From the NCBI GenBank assembly GCA_902555945.1, contig CACDUS010000007.1:1-64000 (forward strand): DNA of 64,000 nucleotides, in the 5' to 3' direction. Under the pieces are notes generated by a model, which worked only from the letters and a program-made list of their open reading frames with translations, was not told where the DNA came from and ran no database searches. Positions 1 to 8,464 of the stretch are shown here, in pieces. The DNA is from an uncultured Pelagibacteraceae bacterium (GTDB taxonomy: Bacteria > Pseudomonadota > Alphaproteobacteria > Pelagibacterales > Pelagibacteraceae). Made by a program: the position numbers and the translations under genes. Each line of letters starts with the position of its first letter. Position 1 is the stretch's first letter.

Positions 1-41
1 TGTATCATATGAAAATATAGTGACAGATTTTGTGGTTCATA

Positions 42-64
42 AGGTTGTATTAAATAAACAACCT
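42..64 (-). terminator. Weak hairpin downstream of rpsT
   Basis: Positions 42-48 (AGGTTGT) are complementary to 58-64 (ACAACCT) across a 9-base loop, 15 bases past the rpsT stop. No T-tract follows on the minus strand, so this may be an mRNA 3'-end stabiliser rather than a factor-independent terminator. The first 78 bases contain no gene that I can support. Confidence 0.3.
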
Positions 65-78
65 GAGGTATTCTTCAA

Positions 79-339
79 TTAAAGCGCTGCAATCTTTTTT
101 GTAAGTCTAGAAACATTCCTAGAAGCATTTTGTTTTTTTATTATTCCTGATTTTGCAATTTTCATTAGCTCTGAATTCAACTTAGGTAAGAATTTTAAAG
201 CCTCAGATTTCTTTTTAGTTTCAATTAATAAGTTCATTTTTTTAAGAGCATTTCTATATCTACTTTTTCTAGCTTTATTAACAGCCGTTTGTTTAGATAT
301 TCGCCTAATTCTCTTGATTGCAGATTTTGTATTTGCCAT
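79..339 (-). CDS. rpsT: 30S ribosomal protein S20
   Basis: Small-subunit ribosomal protein S20, which binds 16S rRNA during assembly. The 86-residue product starts with the family signature MANTKSAIKR and is rich in Lys/Arg along its helices, as expected. A longer reading frame begins at 402, but its extra 21 residues have no family counterpart, and a good promoter lies at 349-377, so the ATG at 339 is chosen. It is followed on the left by the window edge; in related alphaproteobacteria dnaA is the usual neighbour, which would fit here but is not visible. Length is normal for S20. Confidence 0.95.
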   Translation of the reverse strand: MANTKSAIKRIRRISKQTAVNKARKSRYRNALKKMNLLIETKKKSEALKFLPKLNSELMKIAKSGIIKKQNASRNVSRLTKKIAAL

Positions 340-348
340 ATGCGCTGG

Positions 349-377
349 GGTATAACTTGAGAATTTATATTGGTCAA
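349..377 (-). promoter_or_regulatory. Candidate sigma70 promoter of rpsT
   Basis: On the minus strand TTGACC (377-372) and TATACC (354-349) are separated by exactly 17 bases. Transcription would begin near 342, only a few bases before the rpsT ATG at 339, so the message would be almost leaderless. This placement also argues against the longer upstream start. The AT-rich background makes chance matches to the -10 box likely, but the -35 box and spacing are good. Confidence 0.5.
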
Positions 378-389
378 TGAAATAATTTA

Positions 390-1253
390 TTATTTTTGAC
401 AAATATTACAAAAAAAAGACGATCGGTTAGAAATAATTTTTTTTTGAATAGTTCCTTGGCATCTTGATCTTTTACAACTTAATCCACGTCTTTCATAAAC
501 TTTAAAATTTTTCTGAAATTTTCCTTTTTCACCATAAATATTTTGAAAATCTTTTATGCTTGATCCACCTTTTTTAATAGCATTTGATAAAACCTTTCTT
601 GAATTAACAACAAGTTTTTTACACTCTTTTTTCTTTATCAAATATCCTTTTTTGTCAGGTTTTATATTGCTTAAAAACAAAATTTCATTTGCATATATAT
701 TTCCAATTCCTGAAACAAATTTTTGATCAAGTAAAAAATTTTTAATATTTCTCTTTTTTCCTTTTAAAAAAGAAAAAACATATTCATAATTAAATCTTGA
801 TTGAAATGGCTCTGGACCCAAATTAGAAAATCTTTTCTTTAATAGATATAAATTACCTACAATTTCGAAAAAACCAAACCTTCTTGGATCATTATATATA
901 ATCTTCAAATTTTCAAAAATAATTTCTACATGATTATGTTTTTTTGGTAAAATTGGAGAATTATAAAAACTAGTATTTGTGATAATGTCTTTTTTATTTT
1001 TATTTACAATATGCAGTGTTCCTGACATTCCAAGATGTAATAAACAATAACAACCACTAGATAAGCACAAAATTAAATACTTCGAAAATCTTTTAACTTT
1101 GATTATTTTTTTTCCCTCTATAAAATTTGCAAAATTCAACGGAATTTTAAATCTTAAATTTCTATTTCTAATAATTACTTTTTGTACCTTTTTTTGTTTA
1201 ATTTTTTTACTTAATGATTGTCGTACAATTTCTACTTCTGGTAATTCTGGCAT
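390..1253 (-). CDS. mutM: Formamidopyrimidine-DNA glycosylase (MutM/Fpg)
   Basis: Base-excision repair glycosylase/AP lyase that removes 8-oxoguanine and formamidopyrimidines. The protein begins MPELPEVE, giving the catalytic Pro2 and Glu3, and has the helix-two-turn-helix segment around GIGNIYANEILF (about residues 182-193). The C-terminal zinc finger is of the C-X4-C...C-X2-C form (CKRSRC, then CNIC) and ends in the usual QK. At 287 residues it is a normal length. It lies 50 bases upstream of rpsT on the same strand and is divergent from ubiE with only about 30 bases between start codons, which must hold both promoters. Confidence 0.97.
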   Translation of the reverse strand: MPELPEVEIVRQSLSKKIKQKKVQKVIIRNRNLRFKIPLNFANFIEGKKIIKVKRFSKYLILCLSSGCYCLLHLGMSGTLHIVNKNKKDIITNTSFYNSPILPKKHNHVEIIFENLKIIYNDPRRFGFFEIVGNLYLLKKRFSNLGPEPFQSRFNYEYVFSFLKGKKRNIKNFLLDQKFVSGIGNIYANEILFLSNIKPDKKGYLIKKKECKKLVVNSRKVLSNAIKKGGSSIKDFQNIYGEKGKFQKNFKVYERRGLSCKRSRCQGTIQKKIISNRSSFFCNICQK

Positions 1254-1284
1254 TTAATACTATATTGATAGTATATTTTTTTTT

Positions 1285-1989
1285 ATGCAACAATATCTAC
1301 AAAATAAAAAAGGACTAGTCCAAAAAGTTTTTGATCAAGTTTATGATCAATATGATCTCATGAATGATTTTATGTCATTAGGTATTCATAGAATATGGAA
1401 AAAAAGTTTACTAAATATGATGAATCCATCAAAGAACCAAAAATTAATAGATGTTGCATGTGGTACAGGAGATATAGCTAAACTCTATTTAGAATATGTA
1501 AATGAATTATCAGAAATTACTTGTGTAGATCCAAACAAAAGTATGATTAATAAAGGTAAAGAAAAATTAAATGGATACAAAAATTTAAAATGGCTGATTT
1601 CTCCTGCAGAGAAGCTACCTGTAATAGATAATTCATTTGATTTTTATACTATAAGCTTTGGTTTACGTAACACCAAAGACTTAAATAAATCTCTAACAGA
1701 AGCTCATCGAGTTTTAAAACCTGGTGGGAGATTTTTATGTCTTGAATTTTCAAAAATACAAAATTCAAACTTAAATTATATTTATAGAAATTATTCAAAA
1801 ATTATACCAACTATAGGAAAATATATTGTTGGTGAAAAACAACCTTATGAATATCTTATAAAAAGTATAGAAAACTTTGTAAATCAAGATGAACTACTTG
1901 ATTTAATGAAAAAGCAAAATTTTAAAAATTGTACTTACAGAAATTTATCTGGAGGTATCGTTTCAATACATAGTGGATGGAAATTTTAA
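1285..1989 (+). CDS. ubiE: Ubiquinone biosynthesis C-methyltransferase UbiE
   Basis: SAM-dependent methyltransferase that methylates the benzoquinol ring in ubiquinone synthesis. The SAM-binding glycine motif DVACGTGDIAKLY is at about residues 57-69 and the family motif YDLMNDFMSLGIHRIWK is near residue 23. Length of 234 is slightly short but typical. The stop codon overlaps the ubiB ATG by one base (TAATG), so both are translated from one message. It opens a plus-strand run that continues through coaBC, dut and the E1-like gene. Confidence 0.96.
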   Translation: MQQYLQNKKGLVQKVFDQVYDQYDLMNDFMSLGIHRIWKKSLLNMMNPSKNQKLIDVACGTGDIAKLYLEYVNELSEITCVDPNKSMINKGKEKLNGYKNLKWLISPAEKLPVIDNSFDFYTISFGLRNTKDLNKSLTEAHRVLKPGGRFLCLEFSKIQNSNLNYIYRNYSKIIPTIGKYIVGEKQPYEYLIKSIENFVNQDELLDLMKKQNFKNCTYRNLSGGIVSIHSGWKF

Positions 1990-3557
1990 TGATTAAAAAA
2001 TTATTAATTCTTTTTAAACTTGGAAGAAAAGTTGCCAAATCTGATATATTAAACATAATATCAAAATTTCAAGAACCTCCTCTTATAATAAAAATCTTAT
2101 TTAAAGTTTTATCGTTTTCCTTTTCTGAAAAAAAACAAATAGTTAAAAATTCAGATTTAGGAGAAAGACTTTCTAACTCACTAGAATCGATGGGTACAAC
2201 TTTTATTAAACTTGGTCAGTTTTTAGCTACAAGACCAGATATTATTGGAGAAGAATTATCAAAAAAATTAGAAAATCTTCAAGATAAACTTCCTCCATTT
2301 TCATTATTGCAAGCAAAAGAAATAATTAAAAATGATTTGGGTAATGATACATATGATTCAATAATAGATTTAAGTGAACCTATTGCAGCTGCCTCTATAG
2401 CACAGGTACATAAAGCTCAAATTAACGATAATGGTACAATTAAAGATGTAGCAATAAAAATACTTAGACCAAATATCAAAAAAGTATTTAACGAGGAAAT
2501 AGATGCAATGATACTTTTTGCTTTCTTAGTAGAGTCATTCATAAAGAAAACGAAAAGGCTAAAATTAGTTGAAGTTGTTTTTTTATTAAAAGAAATTACA
2601 AATCTTGAAATGGATTTAAGATTTGAGGCAGCAGCTGCTAATGAATATGCTGAAAATACAAAAAATGATGTAGGTTTTAAAGTTCCTAAAATTTATTGGA
2701 ATTATACAAGTGAAAATGTAATGACTTTGGATTGGGTAGATGGAGTATCAATACGAGAAACACAAGAATTAAAAAACAAAAACTTTAATACAAAAAAAAT
2801 TGCTGAAGATATTATTCAAAATTTTTTAAGACATGCTGTAAGAGATGGTTTTTTTCATGCAGATATGCATCAAGGAAATATTTTTATAGATAATGATGGA
2901 TATATAGTGCCAATTGATTTTGGCATAATGGGAAGATTAGATAAAATGAGCAAAAGATTTTTGGCAGAAATATTATTTGGGTTTATTCAAAGAGATTATC
3001 GCAAAGTGGCTGAGGTCCATTTAATCGCAGGTCTTGTTCCTAAAGAGGTTCCAATAGATGATTTAGCGCAAGCATTAAGATCAATTGGAGAACCAATTTT
3101 TGGTCAAGCAGTGAAGGATATTTCAGGTGGAAAATTATTAAAGCAATTATTTGATGTAACCGAAAAATTTAATATGCAAACTCAGCCTCAACTTCTAATG
3201 TTACAAAAAACTATGGTTGTTGTTGAAGGGGTAGCAAGAAAATTAAATCCTGATACAAATATTTGGACAACTTCAAAACCTGTTCTAGAAAGTTGGCTTA
3301 AAGAAACAAAAGACCCAATGACAAAGATAAACGAAACACTTCAAAACACATCAGAAGTAATCAAAAGATTACCAGAATTTCCTGAAATAATGGATAAGGC
3401 TAACCAAGCTCTAACTTATTTAGCTAGCGGACAGATACCTCAAAACTCTAACACTTATACTGCTTTGAATACTCAAAAATCTGAGATGATAGCTTTTAGA
3501 AATCAATCTATTATTGGTTTATTAGTTCTTGTAATTTTAGGACTATTGGTATTTTAA
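1989..3557 (+). CDS. ubiB: Ubiquinone biosynthesis atypical kinase UbiB (ABC1/ADCK family)
   Basis: Protein-kinase-like ATPase needed for ubiquinone synthesis, membrane associated. The ABC1 signature KLGQFLATRPDI is near residue 72, the lysine motif VAIKILRP lies near residue 155, and the catalytic-loop-like HADMHQGNIFI and the following DFG motif are near 290-310. A hydrophobic C-terminal segment (SIIGLLVLVILGLLVF) provides the membrane anchor. An ATG four codons upstream at 1977 is possible, but the ATG at 1989 gives the usual one-base TAATG coupling with ubiE. The product is 522 residues. Confidence 0.95.
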   Translation: MIKKLLILFKLGRKVAKSDILNIISKFQEPPLIIKILFKVLSFSFSEKKQIVKNSDLGERLSNSLESMGTTFIKLGQFLATRPDIIGEELSKKLENLQDKLPPFSLLQAKEIIKNDLGNDTYDSIIDLSEPIAAASIAQVHKAQINDNGTIKDVAIKILRPNIKKVFNEEIDAMILFAFLVESFIKKTKRLKLVEVVFLLKEITNLEMDLRFEAAAANEYAENTKNDVGFKVPKIYWNYTSENVMTLDWVDGVSIRETQELKNKNFNTKKIAEDIIQNFLRHAVRDGFFHADMHQGNIFIDNDGYIVPIDFGIMGRLDKMSKRFLAEILFGFIQRDYRKVAEVHLIAGLVPKEVPIDDLAQALRSIGEPIFGQAVKDISGGKLLKQLFDVTEKFNMQTQPQLLMLQKTMVVVEGVARKLNPDTNIWTTSKPVLESWLKETKDPMTKINETLQNTSEVIKRLPEFPEIMDKANQALTYLASGQIPQNSNTYTALNTQKSEMIAFRNQSIIGLLVLVILGLLVF

Positions 3558-3565
3558 TTCTTTCG

Positions 3566-4765
3566 ATGAATATTTTGAACAATAAAAAAATCTTATTAAT
3601 TATTTGTGGGGGAATAGCTGCTTATAAGAGTCTTGAAATAATAAGATTACTAAAAAAAAAAGGAGTAATCATAAAAACTATTCTTACCAAAAGTGGTTCT
3701 GAATTTGTAACACCTCTTTCAATTACCTCTTTATCTCAATCAAAAGTATATCAAGACTTATTTAGTTTAGAGAATGAAGCAGAAATGGATCATATTAGCC
3801 TTTCAAGATGGGCAGATCTTATCCTTATCTCACCTGTAACAGCTAATACAATATCTAAGCTTGCAAATGGAAATTCTGATGATTTAGCTTCTACAGTTGC
3901 ACTTGCTTCAAATAAAAAAATTTTTATTGCACCTGCAATGAATGTGAGAATGTGGGAACATAAATCTACTAAAGAAAATATAAATAAACTTAAAAGATAT
4001 AATTATAAATTAATTGGCCCTGAAATAGGTGATATGGCATGTGGCGAATACGGTGAAGGGAAAATGTCAGAACCAGAAAAAATAGTAAATGAGTTAGAGA
4101 ATTATTTTAAAAATTTAAGAATTAATAATAAATATAAAGCAATTGTAACTGCAGGACCTACCAATGAATATATTGATCCTGTAAGATTTATTTCTAATAA
4201 ATCAAGTGGTAAACAAGGATATGAAATTGCAAAATCATTGTTAAAGAATGGTTTTGATACAACCTTAATTTCTGGCCCAACAAATTTAGAAATAAATGAT
4301 GATATTAACTTGATAAAAGTTGAAACAGCTGAAGAAATGTTTCAGGCAACACTTAACTGTTTACCTGCAGATGTTGCAATATTTTCAGCTGCTGTAGGTG
4401 ATTATAAAGCTAAAGAAGCTTCTAAAGAAAAAATTAAAAAAATAGATAAATTTAATTTAGAATTGGAGAAAAATGTAGATATTTTAAATTATATTTCTAA
4501 TCATAATTCTTTGAGACCTAGACTTGTAATTGGATTTGCTGCAGAAACTAATAATTTAGAGAAATATGCTAATGAAAAACTGAATGAAAAAAATTGTGAT
4601 TGGATAATTGCAAATGATGTATCTAATAAAAAAATTGGATTTAATTCAGATTTTAATGAAGTCTCAATTTTTTATAAAAATAAAAATTCTGAAAAACTTA
4701 AATACAAACCTAAATCTGAAATTTCAGATGAAGTAGTTGAAAAAATTATTAATCATTTGAATTAA
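3566..4765 (+). CDS. coaBC: Bifunctional phosphopantothenoylcysteine decarboxylase / phosphopantothenate-cysteine ligase
   Basis: Two steps of coenzyme A synthesis from 4'-phosphopantothenate. The N-terminal flavoprotein half shows CGGIAAYKS (residues 11-19), PAMNVRMWEH and the substrate-clamp cysteine motif in GDMACGEYGEGKM (about 155). The C-terminal ligase half starts near residue 190 with AGPTNEYIDPVRFISN and SSGKQGYEIA. The 399-residue length is normal for the fused enzyme. The TAA stop overlaps the dut ATG by one base, and ubiB ends 8 bases upstream, so it sits inside the same operon. Confidence 0.96.
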   Translation: MNILNNKKILLIICGGIAAYKSLEIIRLLKKKGVIIKTILTKSGSEFVTPLSITSLSQSKVYQDLFSLENEAEMDHISLSRWADLILISPVTANTISKLANGNSDDLASTVALASNKKIFIAPAMNVRMWEHKSTKENINKLKRYNYKLIGPEIGDMACGEYGEGKMSEPEKIVNELENYFKNLRINNKYKAIVTAGPTNEYIDPVRFISNKSSGKQGYEIAKSLLKNGFDTTLISGPTNLEINDDINLIKVETAEEMFQATLNCLPADVAIFSAAVGDYKAKEASKEKIKKIDKFNLELEKNVDILNYISNHNSLRPRLVIGFAAETNNLEKYANEKLNEKNCDWIIANDVSNKKIGFNSDFNEVSIFYKNKNSEKLKYKPKSEISDEVVEKIINHLN

Positions 4766-5202
4766 TGGTTAAAGTTTTAATAAAAAAATTAAGTCCTGCT
4801 GTTCAATTACCAACATATAAAACTAATGGTGCATCTGGCATGGATTTAATGGCTTTTATAGAAAAACCAATTAATTTAGAATCAGGTAAATCTTGTCTTG
4901 TTCCAACTGGCTTATCAGTTGCATTCCCCAAAGAATATGAAATTCAAATTAGGCCAAGATCTGGCTTAGCAGCAAAAAATAATATTAGTGTTTTAAATAC
5001 TCCAGGAACTATTGATAGTGATTATAGAGGGGAAATTAAAATTATTTTATTTAATCACGGGAGAGAAAATTTTATGATTAATAACAAAGATAGAATTGCT
5101 CAAATGGTATTAACTCCAATTATAAAAATGGAATTAGAAGAAACAAACGAACTTCCAGAGTCTATAAGAGGCGAGGGAGGCTTTGGATCAACTGGCAAAT
5201 GA
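4765..5202 (+). CDS. dut: Deoxyuridine 5'-triphosphate nucleotidohydrolase (dUTPase)
   Basis: Hydrolyses dUTP to dUMP and pyrophosphate, keeping uracil out of DNA and feeding dTMP synthesis. All trimeric dUTPase motifs are visible: RPRSGLAAKN, the uracil-binding loop NTPGTIDSDYRGEI, RIAQMVL, and the C-terminal flexible arm RGEGGFGSTGK. The product is 145 residues, standard for the family. It overlaps coaBC by one base and the next gene by four bases (ATGA), a conserved alphaproteobacterial coaBC-dut arrangement. Confidence 0.97.
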   Translation: MVKVLIKKLSPAVQLPTYKTNGASGMDLMAFIEKPINLESGKSCLVPTGLSVAFPKEYEIQIRPRSGLAAKNNISVLNTPGTIDSDYRGEIKIILFNHGRENFMINNKDRIAQMVLTPIIKMELEETNELPESIRGEGGFGSTGK

Positions 5203-5945
5203 TAAATAGTTTGAATAAATCTCAAGTAGAAAGATTTTCAAGACAATTAGTTTTAAAAAATATAGGTCCTAAAGGACAAAAGAAAATTATGTCCTCTAAA
5301 GTTTTAATTGTTGGTGTTGGTGGTTTAGGGTGCCCTGCTGCAGAAAATTTAGTAAGAGCTGGTATTGGCACCATAGGTTTAATAGATAATGATATTATCA
5401 GCCTTTCAAATATTCATAGACAAAGTTTATTTAATTCTAAAGACATTAAAAAAACAAAGGTTAGTGTGGCAGCAAACAAACTAAAAAAAATAAATCCACT
5501 AACAAAAATTAAAACTTATAAATCAAGACTTAACGAAAATAATATTGAAAAGATAATAAAAAATTATGAACTTATTGTTGATGGTTCTGACAATTTTAAA
5601 ACTAAATTCTTAATAAATGATTACTGTATGAAATTAAAAAAAAAATTAGTGACTGGCGCTATTAGTAAATTTGATGGCCACATATTTACTTTTGATTTTA
5701 ACAATCAAAAGACAGCATCATTAAAAAATTTTTATCAAGAGAAAGAGATTTCTGATGATTTTTTAAATTGTGAATTTGAAGGAGTTCTTGGTACTACTGC
5801 ATCAATAGTGGGTACTACCCAAGCAAATGAAGCCTTGAAAATGATAATGGAAATCGGTCAAACCTTGAAAAACCAAATATTAATTATTGATCTATTAAAT
5901 CTTAATTTTAGAAAAGTTAAATTTAAAAAAAGTAAGATAAAATAA
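5199..5945 (+). CDS. ThiF/MoeB/HesA-family E1-like adenylyltransferase
   Basis: E1-like enzyme that adenylates the C-terminal Gly-Gly of a sulfur carrier such as ThiS or MoaD. The nucleotide-binding GVGGLGCPAAENLV, the following acidic position in LIDNDIISLSNIHRQ, and the GSDNFKTKFLINDYC segment are clear. The conserved acceptor Cys region is NCEFEGVLGTTASIVG near residue 190. The two CxxC zinc pairs of MoeB are absent and there is no rhodanese domain. I cannot decide between ThiF and MoeB by eye. Start overlaps the dut stop by four bases (ATGA), implying coupled translation. Confidence 0.85.
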   Translation: MINSLNKSQVERFSRQLVLKNIGPKGQKKIMSSKVLIVGVGGLGCPAAENLVRAGIGTIGLIDNDIISLSNIHRQSLFNSKDIKKTKVSVAANKLKKINPLTKIKTYKSRLNENNIEKIIKNYELIVDGSDNFKTKFLINDYCMKLKKKLVTGAISKFDGHIFTFDFNNQKTASLKNFYQEKEISDDFLNCEFEGVLGTTASIVGTTQANEALKMIMEIGQTLKNQILIIDLLNLNFRKVKFKKSKIK

Positions 5946-5949
5946 GATA

Positions 5950-6393
5950 ATGAAAAAAATTTTTTTTCTAATATTAATTTGGTTTTTCTTTTTATCTAAT
6001 GCTATTTCAAAAGAAATTTTTCTTTCATTAAAAAAAAATAAGGTTAACGTAAGATATGGACCCAGCTTTGAGTCACCAATTAAATATATATATAAAAAAG
6101 TTCATTTACCAATAAAACAAATTGATAAGAAAGAAAATTGGAGAAGAATTATAGATGCCAAAAATAATAGTGGATGGATACATTGGTCTCAATTGAAAAA
6201 AATCAATTCCATAATTCTTTTAGAAGACAAAATTTTGTTTAAAAGTCCCTCAAATTTTTCAAAACCTGTAGCAAAAATCAAAGAAGGTAGACTTTTATTA
6301 GTTCAAAAATGCGATGGTGAATGGTGTAAAGTCAAAACTGAAAAAATCAAAGGTTGGGTTAAAAAAGATAATGTTTGGGGCTTGATTAATTAA
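5950..6393 (+). CDS. Exported SH3-domain protein
   Basis: A 147-residue protein with an N-terminal signal peptide (hydrophobic FFLILIWFFFLSNAIS, probable cleavage near residue 20). It contains two bacterial SH3-like repeats: the first around KVNVRYGPSFESPIKYIYKK...GWIHWSQL, the second around KSPSNFSKPVAKIKEGRLL...GWVKKDNVWG. Such domains usually bind cell-wall peptides in the periplasm; no catalytic domain is attached. It closes the ubiE operon, four bases after the E1-like gene, and its 3' end overlaps the convergent DUF3501 gene by 8 bases. Confidence 0.85.
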   Translation: MKKIFFLILIWFFFLSNAISKEIFLSLKKNKVNVRYGPSFESPIKYIYKKVHLPIKQIDKKENWRRIIDAKNNSGWIHWSQLKKINSIILLEDKILFKSPSNFSKPVAKIKEGRLLLVQKCDGEWCKVKTEKIKGWVKKDNVWGLIN

Positions 6394-6985
6394 AATCAGC
6401 TGACAATGATTTCACTGTTGCTTCATTCAATTTTGTTGAATGTGAATATTCATCATGGTCAATTCCAATTTCTATTGATAACGAATTCGATTTAAACTTT
6501 CTTATTTGCTCATCACTAAATTTAAAGTGGATAAATTGAACTGATGAAGCTTTTCCTTCTGCTGAAGTTCTATCTACATCTTTCTCTGGAATGGCTTTGA
6601 TTAAATCACCACCAACTTTCATATAAACTTTTTCTTCTATTCCACCTACTTTACCTAAAAAGGCAGCTCTAGAGACAGGATTATCAATTTCAAACATTAG
6701 TGTTGCTGTCAGTTCTTTTCCATTTGGAACTAAAGGATTGTAAGCTGATAACTCATCTTTTAATTGTTCATCACCACCTTTTTCAATGTAAAGCATTTCT
6801 TGAACTTGAGCTAACATTGTTTCAAAACTTTCAAAATAAAATGTTGCGTAAGGTCCTAAGGGAACTCTTCTATCTTTTTTAAATTCAACAATACTTTTTC
6901 TTAATTCTTTTCTCTGTTTTGTATAAACATCTATAGGCATGATGTCTTCTTTTTGGATTATTTTTTTTTCTTTTGACATGTTCAT
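6386..6985 (-). CDS. DUF3501 family protein
   Basis: A 199-residue soluble protein with the features I associate with DUF3501: a PLGPYATFYFESFETMLAQVQEML segment near the N-terminus and a conserved helical/beta C-terminal part ending with DHDEYSHSTKL. Function is unknown. In many proteobacteria this family sits directly after a rubrerythrin and an Fe-S oxidoreductase, exactly as here, so a role in the same redox or peroxide-defence module is inferred. It overlaps the Fe-S gene start by four bases (ATGA-type). Two ATGs lie at the start (residues 1 and 3); I keep the first. Confidence 0.8.
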   Translation of the reverse strand: MNMSKEKKIIQKEDIMPIDVYTKQRKELRKSIVEFKKDRRVPLGPYATFYFESFETMLAQVQEMLYIEKGGDEQLKDELSAYNPLVPNGKELTATLMFEIDNPVSRAAFLGKVGGIEEKVYMKVGGDLIKAIPEKDVDRTSAEGKASSVQFIHFKFSDEQIRKFKSNSLSIEIGIDHDEYSHSTKLNEATVKSLSADFN

Positions 6986-8313
6986 AATTTATAACTTTTA
7001 GCCATTAATTCGATAGGGTGTAGTGCCTCATCATTTGAAATATTTGTATCTGCTTCTAATTGTTTTAAATGTTTCCCTGCTAATGGACAATCCGATGCCA
7101 TATATTTATTATTTTTAGTTTTTATTTGTCTAGCTGTAGGTCTTCCAACTTTGACTGCTAAATCATGTGTTTCTTTCATAACACCGAAAGTTCCTCCGTG
7201 ACCAGCACATCTTTCTACTACGTCAATTTTTATATTAGGAATTAATTTTAACATGTCTCTAGCCTTAATACCCATATTTTGAGCTCGTGCATGGCACGCA
7301 TGATGAACCGTAACTCCACCATCTATTTCTTGTAAACCATCAGCTAATCCCTCATTGTTAGAAATATCAACTACGTATTCATCAATATCCATTACATTAG
7401 CTGACAGTTTATTTATATTTTCATCGTTAGGAAGCAAAAGCGGCCATTCAAATTTTAACATTAAACCACAACTAGCTGTAAGAGTAATTACTTTATAACC
7501 TTTGTCTATCCATTCTATTAAATCTTTTGAAACCTTTTTGGCTTGTTCAACTACCTTTGGTAAATCTGCTTGTTCCAAAAACGGCATTCCACAACATCCA
7601 GGATATGCCTCTTGAACCTCAACCCCATTTTTCTTCAATACTTTTAATGCTGCAACACCTGTATTTTTTTTATTAAAATTTACAAAACAGGTTGAATAAA
7701 TCACAACTTTTCTGTCACTTTTCTTACTTTCGTAATTTATTTTATCAATATTTTTTTTAAAAAAATTAGTAAAAGTTTCTGAATTATATTTTGGAAGTTG
7801 AACTCTAATATCTATACCTGCAATTATTTCTAAAACTTTTCTGAACAATTTATTTTTGATATTGGACATCCAATTAATTAAACCTGAAAACATCACACCA
7901 ATTTTAGAATTTCTATCTATTTCAGCTAATTGTCTAGGGACAGCAGGTAATTTACCTTGTTTCTTTTGTGCCATTCTATATCTCAGCATTAAGTGAGGAA
8001 AATCTAGATCGAAATCATGTGGAGGTACGTAAGGACATTTGGTCATAAAACACATATCGCACAATGTACATGCATCCACAACTGGAGCAAATTGATCGCT
8101 TGATAAGCTTTCTACATCCTCGTTTTTTGACTCATCAATCATGTCAAAAAGTTTTGGAAATGAGTCACAAAGATTAAAACATCTTCTGCAACCATGGCAA
8201 ATATCAAACACTCTTCTCATCTCAGAGTCTAATTTTTCTGGATTCAAAAAATCTGGACTTTCAAAATCTATTGGATGCCTTATAGGAGCTTCCGTGCTTC
8301 CTTCTTTACTCAT
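6982..8313 (-). CDS. Fe-S oxidoreductase with two 4Fe-4S clusters and CCG domains (GlpC/HdrD-like)
   Basis: A 443-residue electron-transfer protein. Two 4Fe-4S ferredoxin motifs are near the N-terminus (CHGCRRCFNLC at about 39-49 and CTLCDMCFMTKCP at about 81-93). Two CCG-type cysteine-rich domains follow (PGCCGMPFLEQ near 240; HHACHARAQN and the variant CAGHGGTFG near 340-375). This layout is that of heterodisulfide-reductase-related subunits and GlpC. The partner is not proven, but rubrerythrin upstream and DUF3501 downstream suggest it feeds electrons to, or takes them from, a peroxide-detoxifying diiron protein. Its ATG overlaps the stop of a 32-residue membrane ORF. Confidence 0.85.
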   Translation of the reverse strand: MSKEGSTEAPIRHPIDFESPDFLNPEKLDSEMRRVFDICHGCRRCFNLCDSFPKLFDMIDESKNEDVESLSSDQFAPVVDACTLCDMCFMTKCPYVPPHDFDLDFPHLMLRYRMAQKKQGKLPAVPRQLAEIDRNSKIGVMFSGLINWMSNIKNKLFRKVLEIIAGIDIRVQLPKYNSETFTNFFKKNIDKINYESKKSDRKVVIYSTCFVNFNKKNTGVAALKVLKKNGVEVQEAYPGCCGMPFLEQADLPKVVEQAKKVSKDLIEWIDKGYKVITLTASCGLMLKFEWPLLLPNDENINKLSANVMDIDEYVVDISNNEGLADGLQEIDGGVTVHHACHARAQNMGIKARDMLKLIPNIKIDVVERCAGHGGTFGVMKETHDLAVKVGRPTARQIKTKNNKYMASDCPLAGKHLKQLEADTNISNDEALHPIELMAKSYKL

Positions 8314-8408
8314 ATCACTAAATTCATTATTAAAATTAAAGCAACTGAAAGCATAATTGCAGGTTCATTACACCAATCTTTTATTGTTTGTACTAATTGC
8401 TCTATCAT
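8310..8408 (-). CDS. 32-residue single-span membrane peptide, unrecognised
   Basis: Below usual ORF cut-offs. It reads MIEQLVQTIKDWCNEP, then a hydrophobic span AIMLSVALILIMNLVI to the C-terminus, so an amphipathic N-terminal helix followed by one membrane helix. Its TGA stop (8312-8310) overlaps the ATG of the Fe-S oxidoreductase (8313-8311) in the ATGA arrangement typical of translational coupling. It lies downstream of rubrerythrin and its hairpin. The Fe-S oxidoreductase has no obvious membrane segment, so this peptide could be its anchor; that is inference. No strong ribosome-binding site precedes it. Confidence 0.6.
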   Translation of the reverse strand: MIEQLVQTIKDWCNEPAIMLSVALILIMNLVI

Positions 8409-8430
8409 TTTTTGTAAATTTTAAGATCTT

Positions 8431-8455
8431 TTAGTGGGCGATAAACGCCCACTAA
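8431..8455 (-). terminator. Perfect 10-bp hairpin after rubrerythrin
   Basis: TTAGTGGGCG (8431-8440) pairs perfectly with CGCCCACTAA (8446-8455) around a 5-base loop. It begins 9 bases past the rubrerythrin stop. There is no T-run after it in either direction, so it is more likely a 3'-stabilising or partial terminator that sets a lower level for the downstream membrane peptide, Fe-S and DUF3501 genes than for rubrerythrin. Confidence 0.65.
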
Positions 8456-8464
8456 TTAAATATA

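Noticed and set aside
340-402. Upstream start for rpsT
   Set aside because: S20 begins MANTKSA; the promoter boxes lie inside the extra codons.
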